Shown here in pieces: positions 7,383 to 13,050 of a stretch of 13,050 nucleotides of DNA. The translations under genes and the position numbers were made by a program. Origin of the DNA: Bordetella parapertussis (lineage in GTDB: Bacteria > Pseudomonadota > Gammaproteobacteria > Burkholderiales > Burkholderiaceae_B). The stretch is taken from positions 1-13,050 of the forward strand of contig CAMCYB010000048.1 in NCBI GenBank assembly GCA_945883615.1. The letters are read 5' to 3'. Position 1 is the stretch's first letter. Each line of letters starts with the position of its first letter. Under the pieces are notes generated by a model that saw only the letters and a list, made by a program, of their open reading frames with translations, was not told the origin of the DNA and searched no databases.

Positions 7383-7432
7383 ACAGTTATTTTAGCCGAC
7401 TCAGCCCTTCATTTGCTAAGCGCCTAAACCAG

Positions 7433-7438
7433 TATAAT
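7433..7438 (+). promoter_or_regulatory. -10 element of the tRNA-Gly promoter
   Basis: A perfect TATAAT at 7433-7438 lies 10 bp before the mature tRNA-Gly 5' end, leaving a leader of only a few nucleotides. A -35 element is less certain: TTGCTA (7413-7418) is 14 bp away and TTCATT (7408-7413) 19 bp. Confidence 0.55.
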
Positions 7439-7448
7439 AAGCAACTGT

Positions 7449-7522
7449 GCGGGTGTAGTTTAATGGCAGAACGGTAGCTTCCCAAGCTGCATACGAGGGT
7501 TCGATTCCCTTCACCCGCTCCA
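7449..7522 (+). tRNA. glyU: tRNA-Gly(CCC)
   Basis: A complete 74-nt tRNA. Acceptor GCGGGTG pairs with CACCCGC, then discriminator T and an encoded CCA at 7520-7522. The D-arm is GTTTAATGGCAGAAC. Anticodon stem GTAGC/GCTGC encloses the loop TTCCCAA, giving anticodon CCC, and the T-arm is GAGGGTTCGATTCCCTT. It is close in sequence to E. coli tRNA-Gly(CCC), from which the symbol is taken. The foreign hipBA cassette starts immediately past its 3' end, so it may also have served as an integration point, but no duplicate of its 3' end is visible downstream. Confidence 0.95.
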
Positions 7523-7571
7523 CTCTGGCTATACCTCATTTCAATCGCCGAGGCCAAAACCACCACTTGCT

Positions 7572-8876
7572 TTACCGCCCGAGCAGCGCGGCGGTTGCAT
7601 TCATCTGCTCGTGCTCGAAGGCCGGCGCGAAGTCATCCAGCTCGACCGCGCGCAAACCGACCTCAGGGCTGAGCGCGACTTGGCGCCAACTCAATACCGC
7701 GGCATGCACCTCACCCAGTACGGTCAGGGCCTGTGCCTCGTCTAGCGCGAAATACGATGCGCGTGCCAGCAACATATGAACGTCGGTGATCGGCCCGTCT
7801 TGGTCGCTCAACCAGGTTTTCGACTCCCTGTCTTTGTCCGGGAAAGGATTGATGTCGAAGGCGGGTGCAAGGCGCCACTGGCCGTGTTCTACGTGCAGAA
7901 ACCCGTGGTTTTGCAGGTGATCGTCTACATTGGTGATCAGCAGGTTGAGTACGAGGCGACGCCAAAGTTGGCGTACATCTTCGGTGGGCGCGTAGCTGTG
8001 GGATCGGATGGCGTCTGCGATCTCTGCGTAGCTACGATCTTCTTCACGTGAGGCTTGCAGTAGCGAGGCGGCTGACTGGTAGGGGATGCGGCCGCCATCG
8101 CTGTCGCGGTCGAATCGGCGTATGACCGCAACCGGCGTCTCGTTTCCCCTATTGCCTAGCAAGACGATGCGCGCAGGTGCGGCATCGATCCCCGCCTGCG
8201 TCGCCAGCTTCAGGGTCAGCACCTCGCCACGCGTCACGCTGCGGGTGTCGCCCACGCTCGGAAACTTGCCGATGGCTAGCCAGCCGGCCTCGTCCACCAT
8301 CGTGCACTTTGGGCGCATGCCACCGAGTGAAGTGCCCTTGCCTTGTAGGTAGCGCAAGTCCTCGGCCGATTCTTGCCCACGCTCGACGGCACGGCTGGCT
8401 TGGTAGATGTGCTCCAGCTCGATCAACGGCGGGGTGCTTCGCCGTCCCTCGGTCATCGTTCTGTGCCAAGTCCCGTCTGCATCGCGCAGGCGCAGGGTAC
8501 CGACACGGCTAAAGTCGTCGACTGCTAGCAGGTAGTCTAGCTCGGTGAGGGCCGGCAGTTGCGGGTCGGCACGGCGGCGCTTGGCATGGTCGCGGGCGAT
8601 GATGCGCCGGCCCCAAGCATCTGGCGCGGTATCTGCAATCGCACCATGAAACAAAGAATCGTGTGGCGATGCCGCCTTATGCGACTGGTAGCCCGGTATG
8701 AGTTGCAGGTCAGCCGACACATTGAATCGCGTTGGATTTTTCAGCCAAGCTGCGTCATAGGCGAAGGCGCAGTGCTCGCGCCTTCCTTGCCGGACGTAGA
8801 TGAGCGAGCCGACCGGCAAGCTCGCCTTGCCGATGCATAACTGGACCTGCCTGCGGATTGGGGTGACGGCGGCCAT
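7572..8876 (-). CDS. hipA: HipA-family serine/threonine kinase toxin
   Basis: 434 residues, normal for HipA-type kinases. An N-terminal HipA 'couple' domain (about 10-130) precedes the kinase core. The core has the glycine-rich, autophosphorylation-loop-like GTSLGGMRPK (181-190), the nucleotide-binding Lys204 in AIGKF, the catalytic loop TNVDDHLQNHG (315-325, Asp318/319 and Asn323) and the metal-binding DFG-like AFDINP (Asp341). All key residues are present, so an active kinase is likely. Known HipA toxins phosphorylate glutamyl-tRNA synthetase and induce dormancy; the target here is unknown. The ATG overlaps the hipB stop by one base (TGATG). GC content is visibly higher than in flanking genes, indicating horizontal acquisition. 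Confidence 0.92.
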   Translation of the reverse strand: MAAVTPIRRQVQLCIGKASLPVGSLIYVRQGRREHCAFAYDAAWLKNPTRFNVSADLQLIPGYQSHKAASPHDSLFHGAIADTAPDAWGRRIIARDHAKRRRADPQLPALTELDYLLAVDDFSRVGTLRLRDADGTWHRTMTEGRRSTPPLIELEHIYQASRAVERGQESAEDLRYLQGKGTSLGGMRPKCTMVDEAGWLAIGKFPSVGDTRSVTRGEVLTLKLATQAGIDAAPARIVLLGNRGNETPVAVIRRFDRDSDGGRIPYQSAASLLQASREEDRSYAEIADAIRSHSYAPTEDVRQLWRRLVLNLLITNVDDHLQNHGFLHVEHGQWRLAPAFDINPFPDKDRESKTWLSDQDGPITDVHMLLARASYFALDEAQALTVLGEVHAAVLSWRQVALSPEVGLRAVELDDFAPAFEHEQMNATAALLGR

Positions 8877-9202
8877 CAGAACGCTCCTGAGGTGTCGCCT
8901 AGCTTGCTACGCACGCGCTTGGGCAAGCGTTCGTCCATTAGCGTCAGGCCGATTTCGTCGCGAGCAGTATCTAGCAGATGCCCCAGCACCTGAATTTCGC
9001 CGAAGACATGCAACGCACGGGCGAAAAAGTGAATAGGCACGCGCACGTCACCTTTTTCCATGCGGCGCACGGTAGACAAGGACGCGCCCATGCGTTCGGC
9101 CAGCGAAGCCTGCGAGATATGGCGACGCCGGCGTGCCAGCGACATGTCGCTGCCGAGCTTGTGGATGGCACGCTCAACGGGCAGGGGTAGTGGCGATTCC
9201 AT
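8876..9202 (-). CDS. hipB: HipB-like XRE-family antitoxin/repressor
   Basis: A 108-residue helix-turn-helix protein encoded directly upstream of, and coupled to, hipA. The XRE HTH covers about residues 18-70: LGSDMSLARRRRHISQASLA, then ERMGASLSTVRRMEKGD as recognition helix and turn. A C-terminal tail (EIGLTLMDERLPKRVR) resembles that of antitoxins partnered with this HipA branch. It should bind HipA and repress its own operon. I choose ATG 9202 because GGGAG lies 8 nt upstream. The ATG at 9217 would add five residues, but it immediately precedes, and in part overlaps, that ribosome site. GC content matches hipA. Two palindromes lie just upstream. Confidence 0.88.
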   Translation of the reverse strand: MESPLPLPVERAIHKLGSDMSLARRRRHISQASLAERMGASLSTVRRMEKGDVRVPIHFFARALHVFGEIQVLGHLLDTARDEIGLTLMDERLPKRVRSKLGDTSGAF

Positions 9203-9236
9203 AATAATCACTCCCATAGGACACTTAATGTATAAT

Positions 9237-9248
9237 AAAGAGCTCTTT
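9237..9248. promoter_or_regulatory. perfect 12-bp palindrome, candidate HipB operator
   Basis: AAAGAGCTCTTT is perfectly self-complementary. It lies between the hipBA -10 element and the hipB start, over the expected transcription start. The site suits autorepression by an XRE antitoxin; the assignment is inferred from position and symmetry only. Confidence 0.5.
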
Positions 9249-9255
9249 CGGAATG

Positions 9256-9285
9256 ATTATATCAGTCGACTTCTAATGATGGCAA
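9256..9285 (-). promoter_or_regulatory. sigma-70 promoter of hipBA
   Basis: On the minus strand TTGCCA (9285-9280), an 18-bp spacer and a perfect TATAAT (9261-9256), which is also an extended -10 (TGATATAAT from 9264). It points into hipB, with transcription expected to start near 9249, about 47 nt before ATG 9202. Confidence 0.65.
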
Positions 9286-9309
9286 TAAATGCTCTCAAGA
9301 GAGCATTTA
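9286..9309. promoter_or_regulatory. perfect inverted repeat abutting the hipBA -35 element
   Basis: TAAATGCTCTC and GAGAGCATTTA are exact complements of 11 bp each, separated by AA. The repeat ends one base before the -35 hexamer of the hipBA promoter. Both this repeat and the palindrome at 9237-9248 contain paired GAG/CTC half-sites. It is a candidate distal HipB operator or activator site. It lacks a T-run of the kind expected for a terminator. Confidence 0.55.
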
Positions 9310-9407
9310 AGTTCTTATTTAACTCTGTTGAGAACTTTTAGACCGTTGGCTCGAGCGTCATACCATTCACAGTGGCTAGCGGTTAGGCTGGCCTAGGCAC
9401 TACCCCA

Positions 9408-9830
9408 TCACGGCTTAATATATGCAAACCCTTGGCGGTTTTGTAATTGTGTGACCCGAGCTACGCCTGAGGGCGTAAAGTCAGCATCTAAAATGAATTG
9501 ATCTCTCTTTAAGTCACGATTTTTAAGGGTGATTTCACAGATTTCAAATTGCACGCCTCGCGCTTTGAGTGCTGACACGAGGGCAGCATAATTAATATTG
9601 GCGTTTTTCTCGTCTTTGGCCCCTTCCATTAAAAAATCAATGCCATTGGCATGCGTGACCACGATAATCTTTGTTTCGGGCGCGACATCAAGGTGATTGC
9701 GAATATTGCGTAAGCCCTTGGTGGCTTGTATGGCGGAATCATCAATGTGATACACAACACTGTCAACTTGCGCAAAGGCAGTGCTTGAAATGGCCAGTAG
9801 AAAGGCGACAAATAGGGCTTTTATGTTCAT
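9408..9830 (-). CDS. secreted DsrE-family protein
   Basis: 140 residues. A clear signal peptide (MNIKALFVAFLLAISSTAFA, cleavage probably before Gln21) directs it to the periplasm. The mature part is a DsrE/DsrF-like alpha/beta fold: KIIVVTHANGIDFLM (54-68), then ALKARGVQFEICEITLK (87-103) with a single Cys98 at the position of the family's sulfur-carrying cysteine, and a C-terminal SGVARVTQLQNRQGFAYIKP. Periplasmic DsrE-like proteins are usually tied to sulfur-compound handling, but no sulfur genes are adjacent here, so the role is open. The start ATG 9830 has GGGAAA upstream. It appears to be a single-gene unit, downstream of umuC on the same strand, with 183 bp between. Confidence 0.85.
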   Translation of the reverse strand: MNIKALFVAFLLAISSTAFAQVDSVVYHIDDSAIQATKGLRNIRNHLDVAPETKIIVVTHANGIDFLMEGAKDEKNANINYAALVSALKARGVQFEICEITLKNRDLKRDQFILDADFTPSGVARVTQLQNRQGFAYIKP

Positions 9831-10013
9831 GTTATGTTTCCCATTTTATTTTGAGTCGTTAAAAGTAAATTTAGTAACAAATTAAGTTGACCGCACCAGC
9901 AAACTGGGTGAATTCATATTTGCTTGGTGTTTATACTAAATCACAGTGTAGGTGGCTCATTGCAATTGTCAATTATGAATAACCATAGTAAATAACCAAG
10001 CCGTCTTACCTGA

Positions 10014-11300
10014 TTACCTGACCTCGGCCAACCCGCCCCAGTCAGTCGTGTAGGCGCGGCTTTTTTGGGTTGAGCGCATGACCCACGGTTTCGCGAGCCC
10101 TTCACCTGCGGTGCGCAAAGTGCCACGCCCCATGCGCGCATTAATATCATCAAGTGTCGTGAGTAGCGTTTGGCGGCGCAGGTCAACGGGGGTATCTAAA
10201 GCGCTGAATAAGTCGAGCGGCACGCTTTGAGCAGGTTGCAAGTCGAGCAACATGATACCTGCCTTGTGATAGGGCAAACCGGGCTTATAAATCTGTTTTA
10301 AGCCTCGCGTGGCGGCTTTGGCTAACGTAAACACGCTATCGGTAGGTTGCGTGAGCCGCACCACGATGCCGTTACTGTAAAACGGTGCGTCAGTTTTAAA
10401 GGGGCTGGTGCGTATATAAACTTGTATAGCACCTGCCACATGTTGTTGGCGGCGTAGTTTTTCACTGGCGCGTGCGGTGTAGCTCACCACTGCTTCAATT
10501 AAGTGCTCTAAATGGTAAACCGACTGCCCAAACGAGCGCGACGACATAATCTGTTGTTTAGGGGGCGCCACATCGTCAAGCTCAAGACACATCTCGCCGT
10601 TAAGCTCGGCAACGGTGCGTGCCACCACAACACTAAAGTGCTTTTGTATGCGGTTGACAGAAGCCATTTTTAACTGTGCAACTGTGGCAATACCCATTTC
10701 GATGAGCTGTGCTGATAAGCGCCGCCCAATACCCCACACTTCACCCACAGCGATTTGGTTCAGCAAACTGTTGAGCTCTTGTTCTGACAGCTGATTTAAA
10801 TCAGTCACACCGTTTGTCATGCCGGGTACAAGCGTTTTTTTAGCACAATGATTAGCCAGTTTAGCAAGCGTTTTGTTGCGACCAATGCCCACACACACGG
10901 GTATGCCCACCCACTGTTTGACGCGTTGCTGAATGCGTTGGCCATACGTGATCAGATCACCTGGCATACCGGTTAAGTTTAAGAAAGACTCATCAATTGA
11001 ATAAACTTCTTGCTCGGGTGCGAACTGCCCCACCACGCTATGCATGCGATGGCTCATATCGCCATAGAGCGTGTAATTGCTACTTTTGGCAATAATGCGG
11101 TGCTGCCTTGCGAGCGCTTTGAGCTTAAACCAAGGGGCGCCCATCGGCACCCCAAGTGCTTTGACCTCTGCCGAGCGTGCCACCACGCAACCATCGTTGT
11201 TTGACAAGACAACCATGGGTTTGCCTTCATAGTGCGGCTGAAAAACCCGTTCACACGAAACGTAAAAATTATTACCGTCTATCAAAGCAATGGCGGTCAT
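10014..11300 (-). CDS. umuC: DNA polymerase V catalytic subunit UmuC
   Basis: Y-family, error-prone translesion polymerase; with processed UmuD' it copies past DNA damage. The 428 residues include the catalytic Asp8 in [13 protein letters not shown], the steric-gate region NNFYVS, and the conserved [10 protein letters not shown] with Asp103-Glu104. The HhH/thumb segment is at [13 protein letters not shown]. The little-finger domain and the C-terminal Arg/Trp-rich tail ([20 protein letters not shown]) complete the UmuC layout. Length matches E. coli UmuC (422). The gene starts 10 nt after the umuD stop, clearly one operon. Confidence 0.96.
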   Translation of the reverse strand: MTAIALIDGNNFYVSCERVFQPHYEGKPMVVLSNNDGCVVARSAEVKALGVPMGAPWFKLKALARQHRIIAKSSNYTLYGDMSHRMHSVVGQFAPEQEVYSIDESFLNLTGMPGDLITYGQRIQQRVKQWVGIPVCVGIGRNKTLAKLANHCAKKTLVPGMTNGVTDLNQLSEQELNSLLNQIAVGEVWGIGRRLSAQLIEMGIATVAQLKMASVNRIQKHFSVVVARTVAELNGEMCLELDDVAPPKQQIMSSRSFGQSVYHLEHLIEAVVSYTARASEKLRRQQHVAGAIQVYIRTSPFKTDAPFYSNGIVVRLTQPTDSVFTLAKAATRGLKQIYKPGLPYHKAGIMLLDLQPAQSVPLDLFSALDTPVDLRRQTLLTTLDDINARMGRGTLRTAGEGLAKPWVMRSTQKSRAYTTDWGGLAEVR

Positions 11301-11310
11301 GGTGTCGTCA

Positions 11311-12036
11311 TCAAGGCTTAAGCGAGTGAATCACGTTGGTCACCACCCCAAAAATCTGTAATTCTTGGTCGTCTTTAAGCTCGATGGGCTCAAAGTTCGG
11401 GTTCGCTGGCAAGAGGCGTATTTTGCCGCGCTTTTTTTCTAGGCGCTTAACGGTAAATTGGCCATCTATCGCGGCAATGACGACGCAACCATTGGTGGCG
11501 TTCAGAGAGCGATCAACCACCAATAAATCGCCATCATGAATGTTGGCACCCATCATGCTGTCGCCTTTGGCGCGCAACATAAAGCTGGCCTCTTGGTGAG
11601 GCATTAAGTGTTGATTTAAATCTAATTTTTCAGCCACATAATCATCAGCTGGGCTGGGAAAGCCCGCCTGTACGGTGTGCCCGAACAGGGGTACGCGTAA
11701 AGATTTGATGGGTTCGCTTAACTCGACTGGGCTTAAACTGTCAGACCACGATGGGGTGGAAACGGGAAGTAAGGGGCGATTAACCCGCGGCGTATCAGCC
11801 GAACGAGTGGCCAAGGCTTTAACAAAATCGATGACCTTGTCTTGTGCGCTAATAGGCACGGACACCCGTGCAGAGGCCTCGCCATATTTGCCTGAACCGG
11901 GTTTGCGGCCTGCACCAGAACGCTTGCCACCGTGTTGTTTAGTCGCGGTAGGTTCAGGGGTAGAGGTGGCGGCAGTGGTTGATACAGCGGTTGATGCAGA
12001 AGCTGATGCAGATTTAGGTGTAGATGTATTTGTCAT
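11311..12036 (-). CDS. umuD: UmuD-type self-cleaving subunit with about 100-residue N-terminal extension
   Basis: 241 residues from ATG 12036. The C-terminal S24 (LexA-like) domain has the cleavage site QAGF (Ala124-Gly125), catalytic Ser160 ([14 protein letters not shown]) and Lys197 (DGQFTVKRL). Site-to-Ser and Ser-to-Lys spacings (36 and 37) equal those of E. coli UmuD, so RecA-assisted self-cleavage is expected. E. coli UmuD cuts at residue 24; this one has 100 more residues before that point. They comprise a Ser/Ala/Thr-rich tail, a basic [18 protein letters not shown] loop and [20 protein letters not shown], which could be a strand-helix DNA-binding piece. A TTG at 12066 is an alternative start. 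No canonical LexA box is seen upstream. Confidence 0.92.
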   Translation of the reverse strand: MTNTSTPKSASASASTAVSTTAATSTPEPTATKQHGGKRSGAGRKPGSGKYGEASARVSVPISAQDKVIDFVKALATRSADTPRVNRPLLPVSTPSWSDSLSPVELSEPIKSLRVPLFGHTVQAGFPSPADDYVAEKLDLNQHLMPHQEASFMLRAKGDSMMGANIHDGDLLVVDRSLNATNGCVVIAAIDGQFTVKRLEKKRGKIRLLPANPNFEPIELKDDQELQIFGVVTNVIHSLKP

Positions 12037-12042
12037 CGTAAG

Positions 12043-12067
12043 CTTGATTTTTTGGTTGATAATCAAG
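12043..12067. promoter_or_regulatory. inverted repeat upstream of umuD, possible operator
   Basis: CTTGATT at 12043-12049 and AATCAAG at 12061-12067 are exact complements with an 11-bp spacer. Overlapping the right arm is a compact palindrome TTGATAATCAA (12056-12066). It lies 7-31 bp upstream of the umuD ATG, where a repressor could act. It is not a LexA-type CTGT-N8-ACAG site. Confidence 0.4.
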
Positions 12068-12155
12068 TTTATCTCAATTTATGTTGCTGCGTATGTCTTA
12101 TTTTTTTAAATGCACCGCGAGAAAAGAAACCATAAAAAAAGCACAGGGCTTTCAG

Positions 12156-12200
12156 GTGCATAAAAAGTGCATGAAAAGTGTAAGAAAAATGTATAAAAAT
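12156..12200. repeat. about 11-bp A-tract tandem repeats between umuD and the channel gene
   Basis: GTGCATAAAAA (12156-12166), GTGCATGAAAA (12167-12177), GTGTAAGAAAAA (12178-12189) and TGTATAAAAAT (12190-12200) are degenerate copies of an 11-12 bp unit. The A-runs recur once per helical turn, a pattern known to bend DNA. The 277-bp region 12067-12343 otherwise shows a G-run (12203-12209) and a small inverted repeat GGCAT-AAC-ATGCC (12301-12313). I see no RNA gene in it. Confidence 0.65.
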
Positions 12201-12343
12201 GAGGGGGGGCACAAAGGGCGATTCAAAAGTCGCAGAACGCGGCATATAGACCCCTTTAGCCAATGTAGGCGACAATGCCTAAAATAAAAGTCGGTTTATG
12301 GGCATAACATGCCTCATTTGAGCGTTTTGAAAGGCTTGAAAGT

Positions 12344-12916
12344 ATGAGTTCTAACCAAACAGATGAAGCAGAGTCAAAGGTTGTATCAACCGATCAGGCA
12401 GCTGACCCGCCGCTAGAAACCAGCCATTTTAAATGGTTGAGATCTATGGCAAGAAAATACGTTGAACGACATTACTGGTTGTCTTTTCTTGTTTTTGTAA
12501 ATGGGATAATGTTTCTATATCCCTTTTTAGCGCCCGTCATTGGTGACAACATGATTGAATGGCGGTTTGTCGGGTCGTGGCGCCATATACTTGACGATAT
12601 CGGTCTAGCTGAGCTACCGCGTGTTGTGATTGCGGTATCAATGATTTTGATGTCGGTGGGTATGCTGTACCGAGCACGTGTCGCTTGGGCCTTAGCAACG
12701 ATATTGACCTTGCCAACCATGGCTACCACATTGGTTAGCACTAATGGCACTTCCCCGTTCTTTTTCTTTACGTTAATACTGGGTTTGCTTTTACTTAAAA
12801 ATTGGTCAATATTTCATCGAAGCAGTTTGGCAGCCAGTAGCTTATTTGCCTTATCTAGTTTTTTGTTGCTTCTTTGGTATGCATTTTTAGGTTCGCTGTA
12901 TTTAGGGAAACTCTGA
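12344..12916 (+). pseudogene. ion-channel-like membrane protein, cut by IS5-family element
   Basis: 190 residues: a soluble, acidic N-terminus (1-35), then about five hydrophobic segments near 45-63, 92-111, 114-132, 137-151 and 165-186. The stretch IFHRSSLAASSLFALSSFLL followed by LLWYAFLGSLYLG resembles the helix that precedes the pore loop in a family of proteobacterial potassium channels. The selectivity filter (TVGYGD type) would follow directly. Instead the frame enters the IS at about codon 188 and stops at TGA 12914-12916, inside the IS terminus. The pore and any cytoplasmic TrkA-N part are missing, so it is probably inactive. The channel identity is recognition by eye, not certain. 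Confidence 0.6.
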
Positions 12917-13050
12917 AAAAGTCCCCGAATTCAGAGAACTCGGGACGCGGTTAATTGTCTGATTAGTATCGCAAATTTTTCGATCACGATCATGCCCCAA
13001 TTGAGCTTTTCTGATATTGAATTCGATGCCAAGCGTAAGCAAACGCGGCG
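12905..13050 (+). mobile_element. IS5-family insertion sequence, left end (partial)
   Basis: Begins around GGGAAACTCTGAAAAAGTCC (12905 onward) and runs off the window. The layout mirrors E. coli IS5: a GG-start terminal repeat reading ...GAAAAAGTCCC, a short leader, then a transposase beginning MPQLSFSDIEFDAKRK. The bases TTAG just at the junction (12902-12905) fit the YTAR target of the IS5 subgroup, so the first IS base may be 12906. An imperfect hairpin GTCCCCGA/TCGGGAC (12921-12946) lies in the leader and could block incoming transcription. The right end is not seen. Confidence 0.8.
12992..13050 (+). CDS. IS5-family transposase, N-terminus only (runs off right edge)
   Basis: Nineteen complete codons read MPQLSFSDIEFDAKRKQTR, closely matching the start of IS5 transposases (S-F-x-D-x-E-F-x-x-K-R-x-Q-T-R). 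The rest, including the DDE catalytic residues, is beyond the window, so whether it is intact cannot be judged. A GATCACGATC segment precedes the ATG; no strong ribosome site is seen, as is common for IS5. Confidence 0.8.
   Translation, partial: MPQLSFSDIEFDAKRKQTR

Noticed and set aside
7711..8722. Several long frames inside hipA on both strands
   Set aside because: High GC removes stops from alternative frames; hipA has clear kinase motifs and coupling to hipB.
9060..9341. 93-residue plus-strand frame antisense to hipB
   Set aside because: Its first half is hipB antisense and the rest crosses the hipBA promoter palindromes; no ribosome site or known motif.
9309..9401. Hairpins AAGTTCT/AGAACTT (9309-9337) and AGTGGCTAG/CTAGGCACT (9371-9401) as terminators
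   Set aside because: The first has a short, weak stem and a 15-nt loop; the second has a mismatch and no T-run. Both may be chance symmetry.
7500..9410. Direct duplication of the tRNA-Gly 3' end beyond hipBA (attachment-site pair)
   Set aside because: I searched by eye around 9200-9410 for the T-arm and acceptor sequence of tRNA-Gly and saw no copy, so integration at the tRNA is not claimed.
12081..12287. Lys-rich 68-residue plus-strand frame in the umuD upstream region
   Set aside because: Its basic repeats simply translate the A-tract tandem repeat; no ribosome site and no family signal.

Overview
This window is a stretch of a Gram-negative bacterial chromosome. It is most likely from a betaproteobacterium of the order Burkholderiales with moderate GC; I cannot fix the genus. 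The evidence is the linked set ampD / PP0621-type zinc-ribbon protein / CcsA-YpjD-like membrane protein, divergent from ffh, followed by a thiS-trmB pair. The style of the tRNA, HtpG and UmuDC sequences agrees. Backbone genes are intact and ordinary. Between and around them lie accessory pieces: two insertion sequences, a genomic-island edge at a tRNA gene, and a GC-rich hipBA cassette.

Left edge (1-915): the right end of an IS66-family element, with a remnant of the transposase C-terminus. Its terminus at 289 (5'-GTAAGCG inward on the minus strand) has cut a tyrosine-recombinase gene and supplies the stop codon of the remaining N-terminal fragment. Next come a 103-bp zone with repeated TGTGTCAC octamers and then tRNA-Leu(CAA). 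Together they look like the integrase-side end of a tRNA-Leu-targeted genomic island that an IS later inactivated.

Core block (950-7522): htpG has a very good RpoH (sigma-32) heat-shock promoter. It converges on ampD. Upstream of ampD is a nine-unit 7-bp tandem repeat, then the PP0621-like gene and the ccsA-like gene, both on the minus strand. ffh (SRP GTPase) starts divergently only 27 bp from the ccsA-like gene. trmB (tRNA m7G46 methyltransferase) lies downstream on the minus strand, translationally coupled to thiS (thiamin sulfur carrier), with no thiG between or beside them. tRNA-Gly(CCC) follows.

Accessory block (7523-9340): a HipB/HipA-like toxin-antitoxin pair on the minus strand, clearly richer in GC than its neighbours. 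It has a good extended -10 promoter and two perfect palindromes bracketing that promoter, which are candidate HipB operators.

Right part (9400-13050): a secreted DsrE-family protein. Then umuD-umuC (DNA polymerase V), where UmuD carries about 100 extra N-terminal residues. Next is a 277-bp intergenic region with helically phased A-tract repeats but no recognisable LexA box. A multi-TM protein resembling the N-terminus of a bacterial potassium channel is cut by an IS5-family element whose left end and transposase start run off the window. I see no clearly new multi-gene system. The items most worth follow-up are the octamer cluster by the island edge, the extended UmuD with its possible operator, the missing thiG, and the hipBA promoter palindromes.
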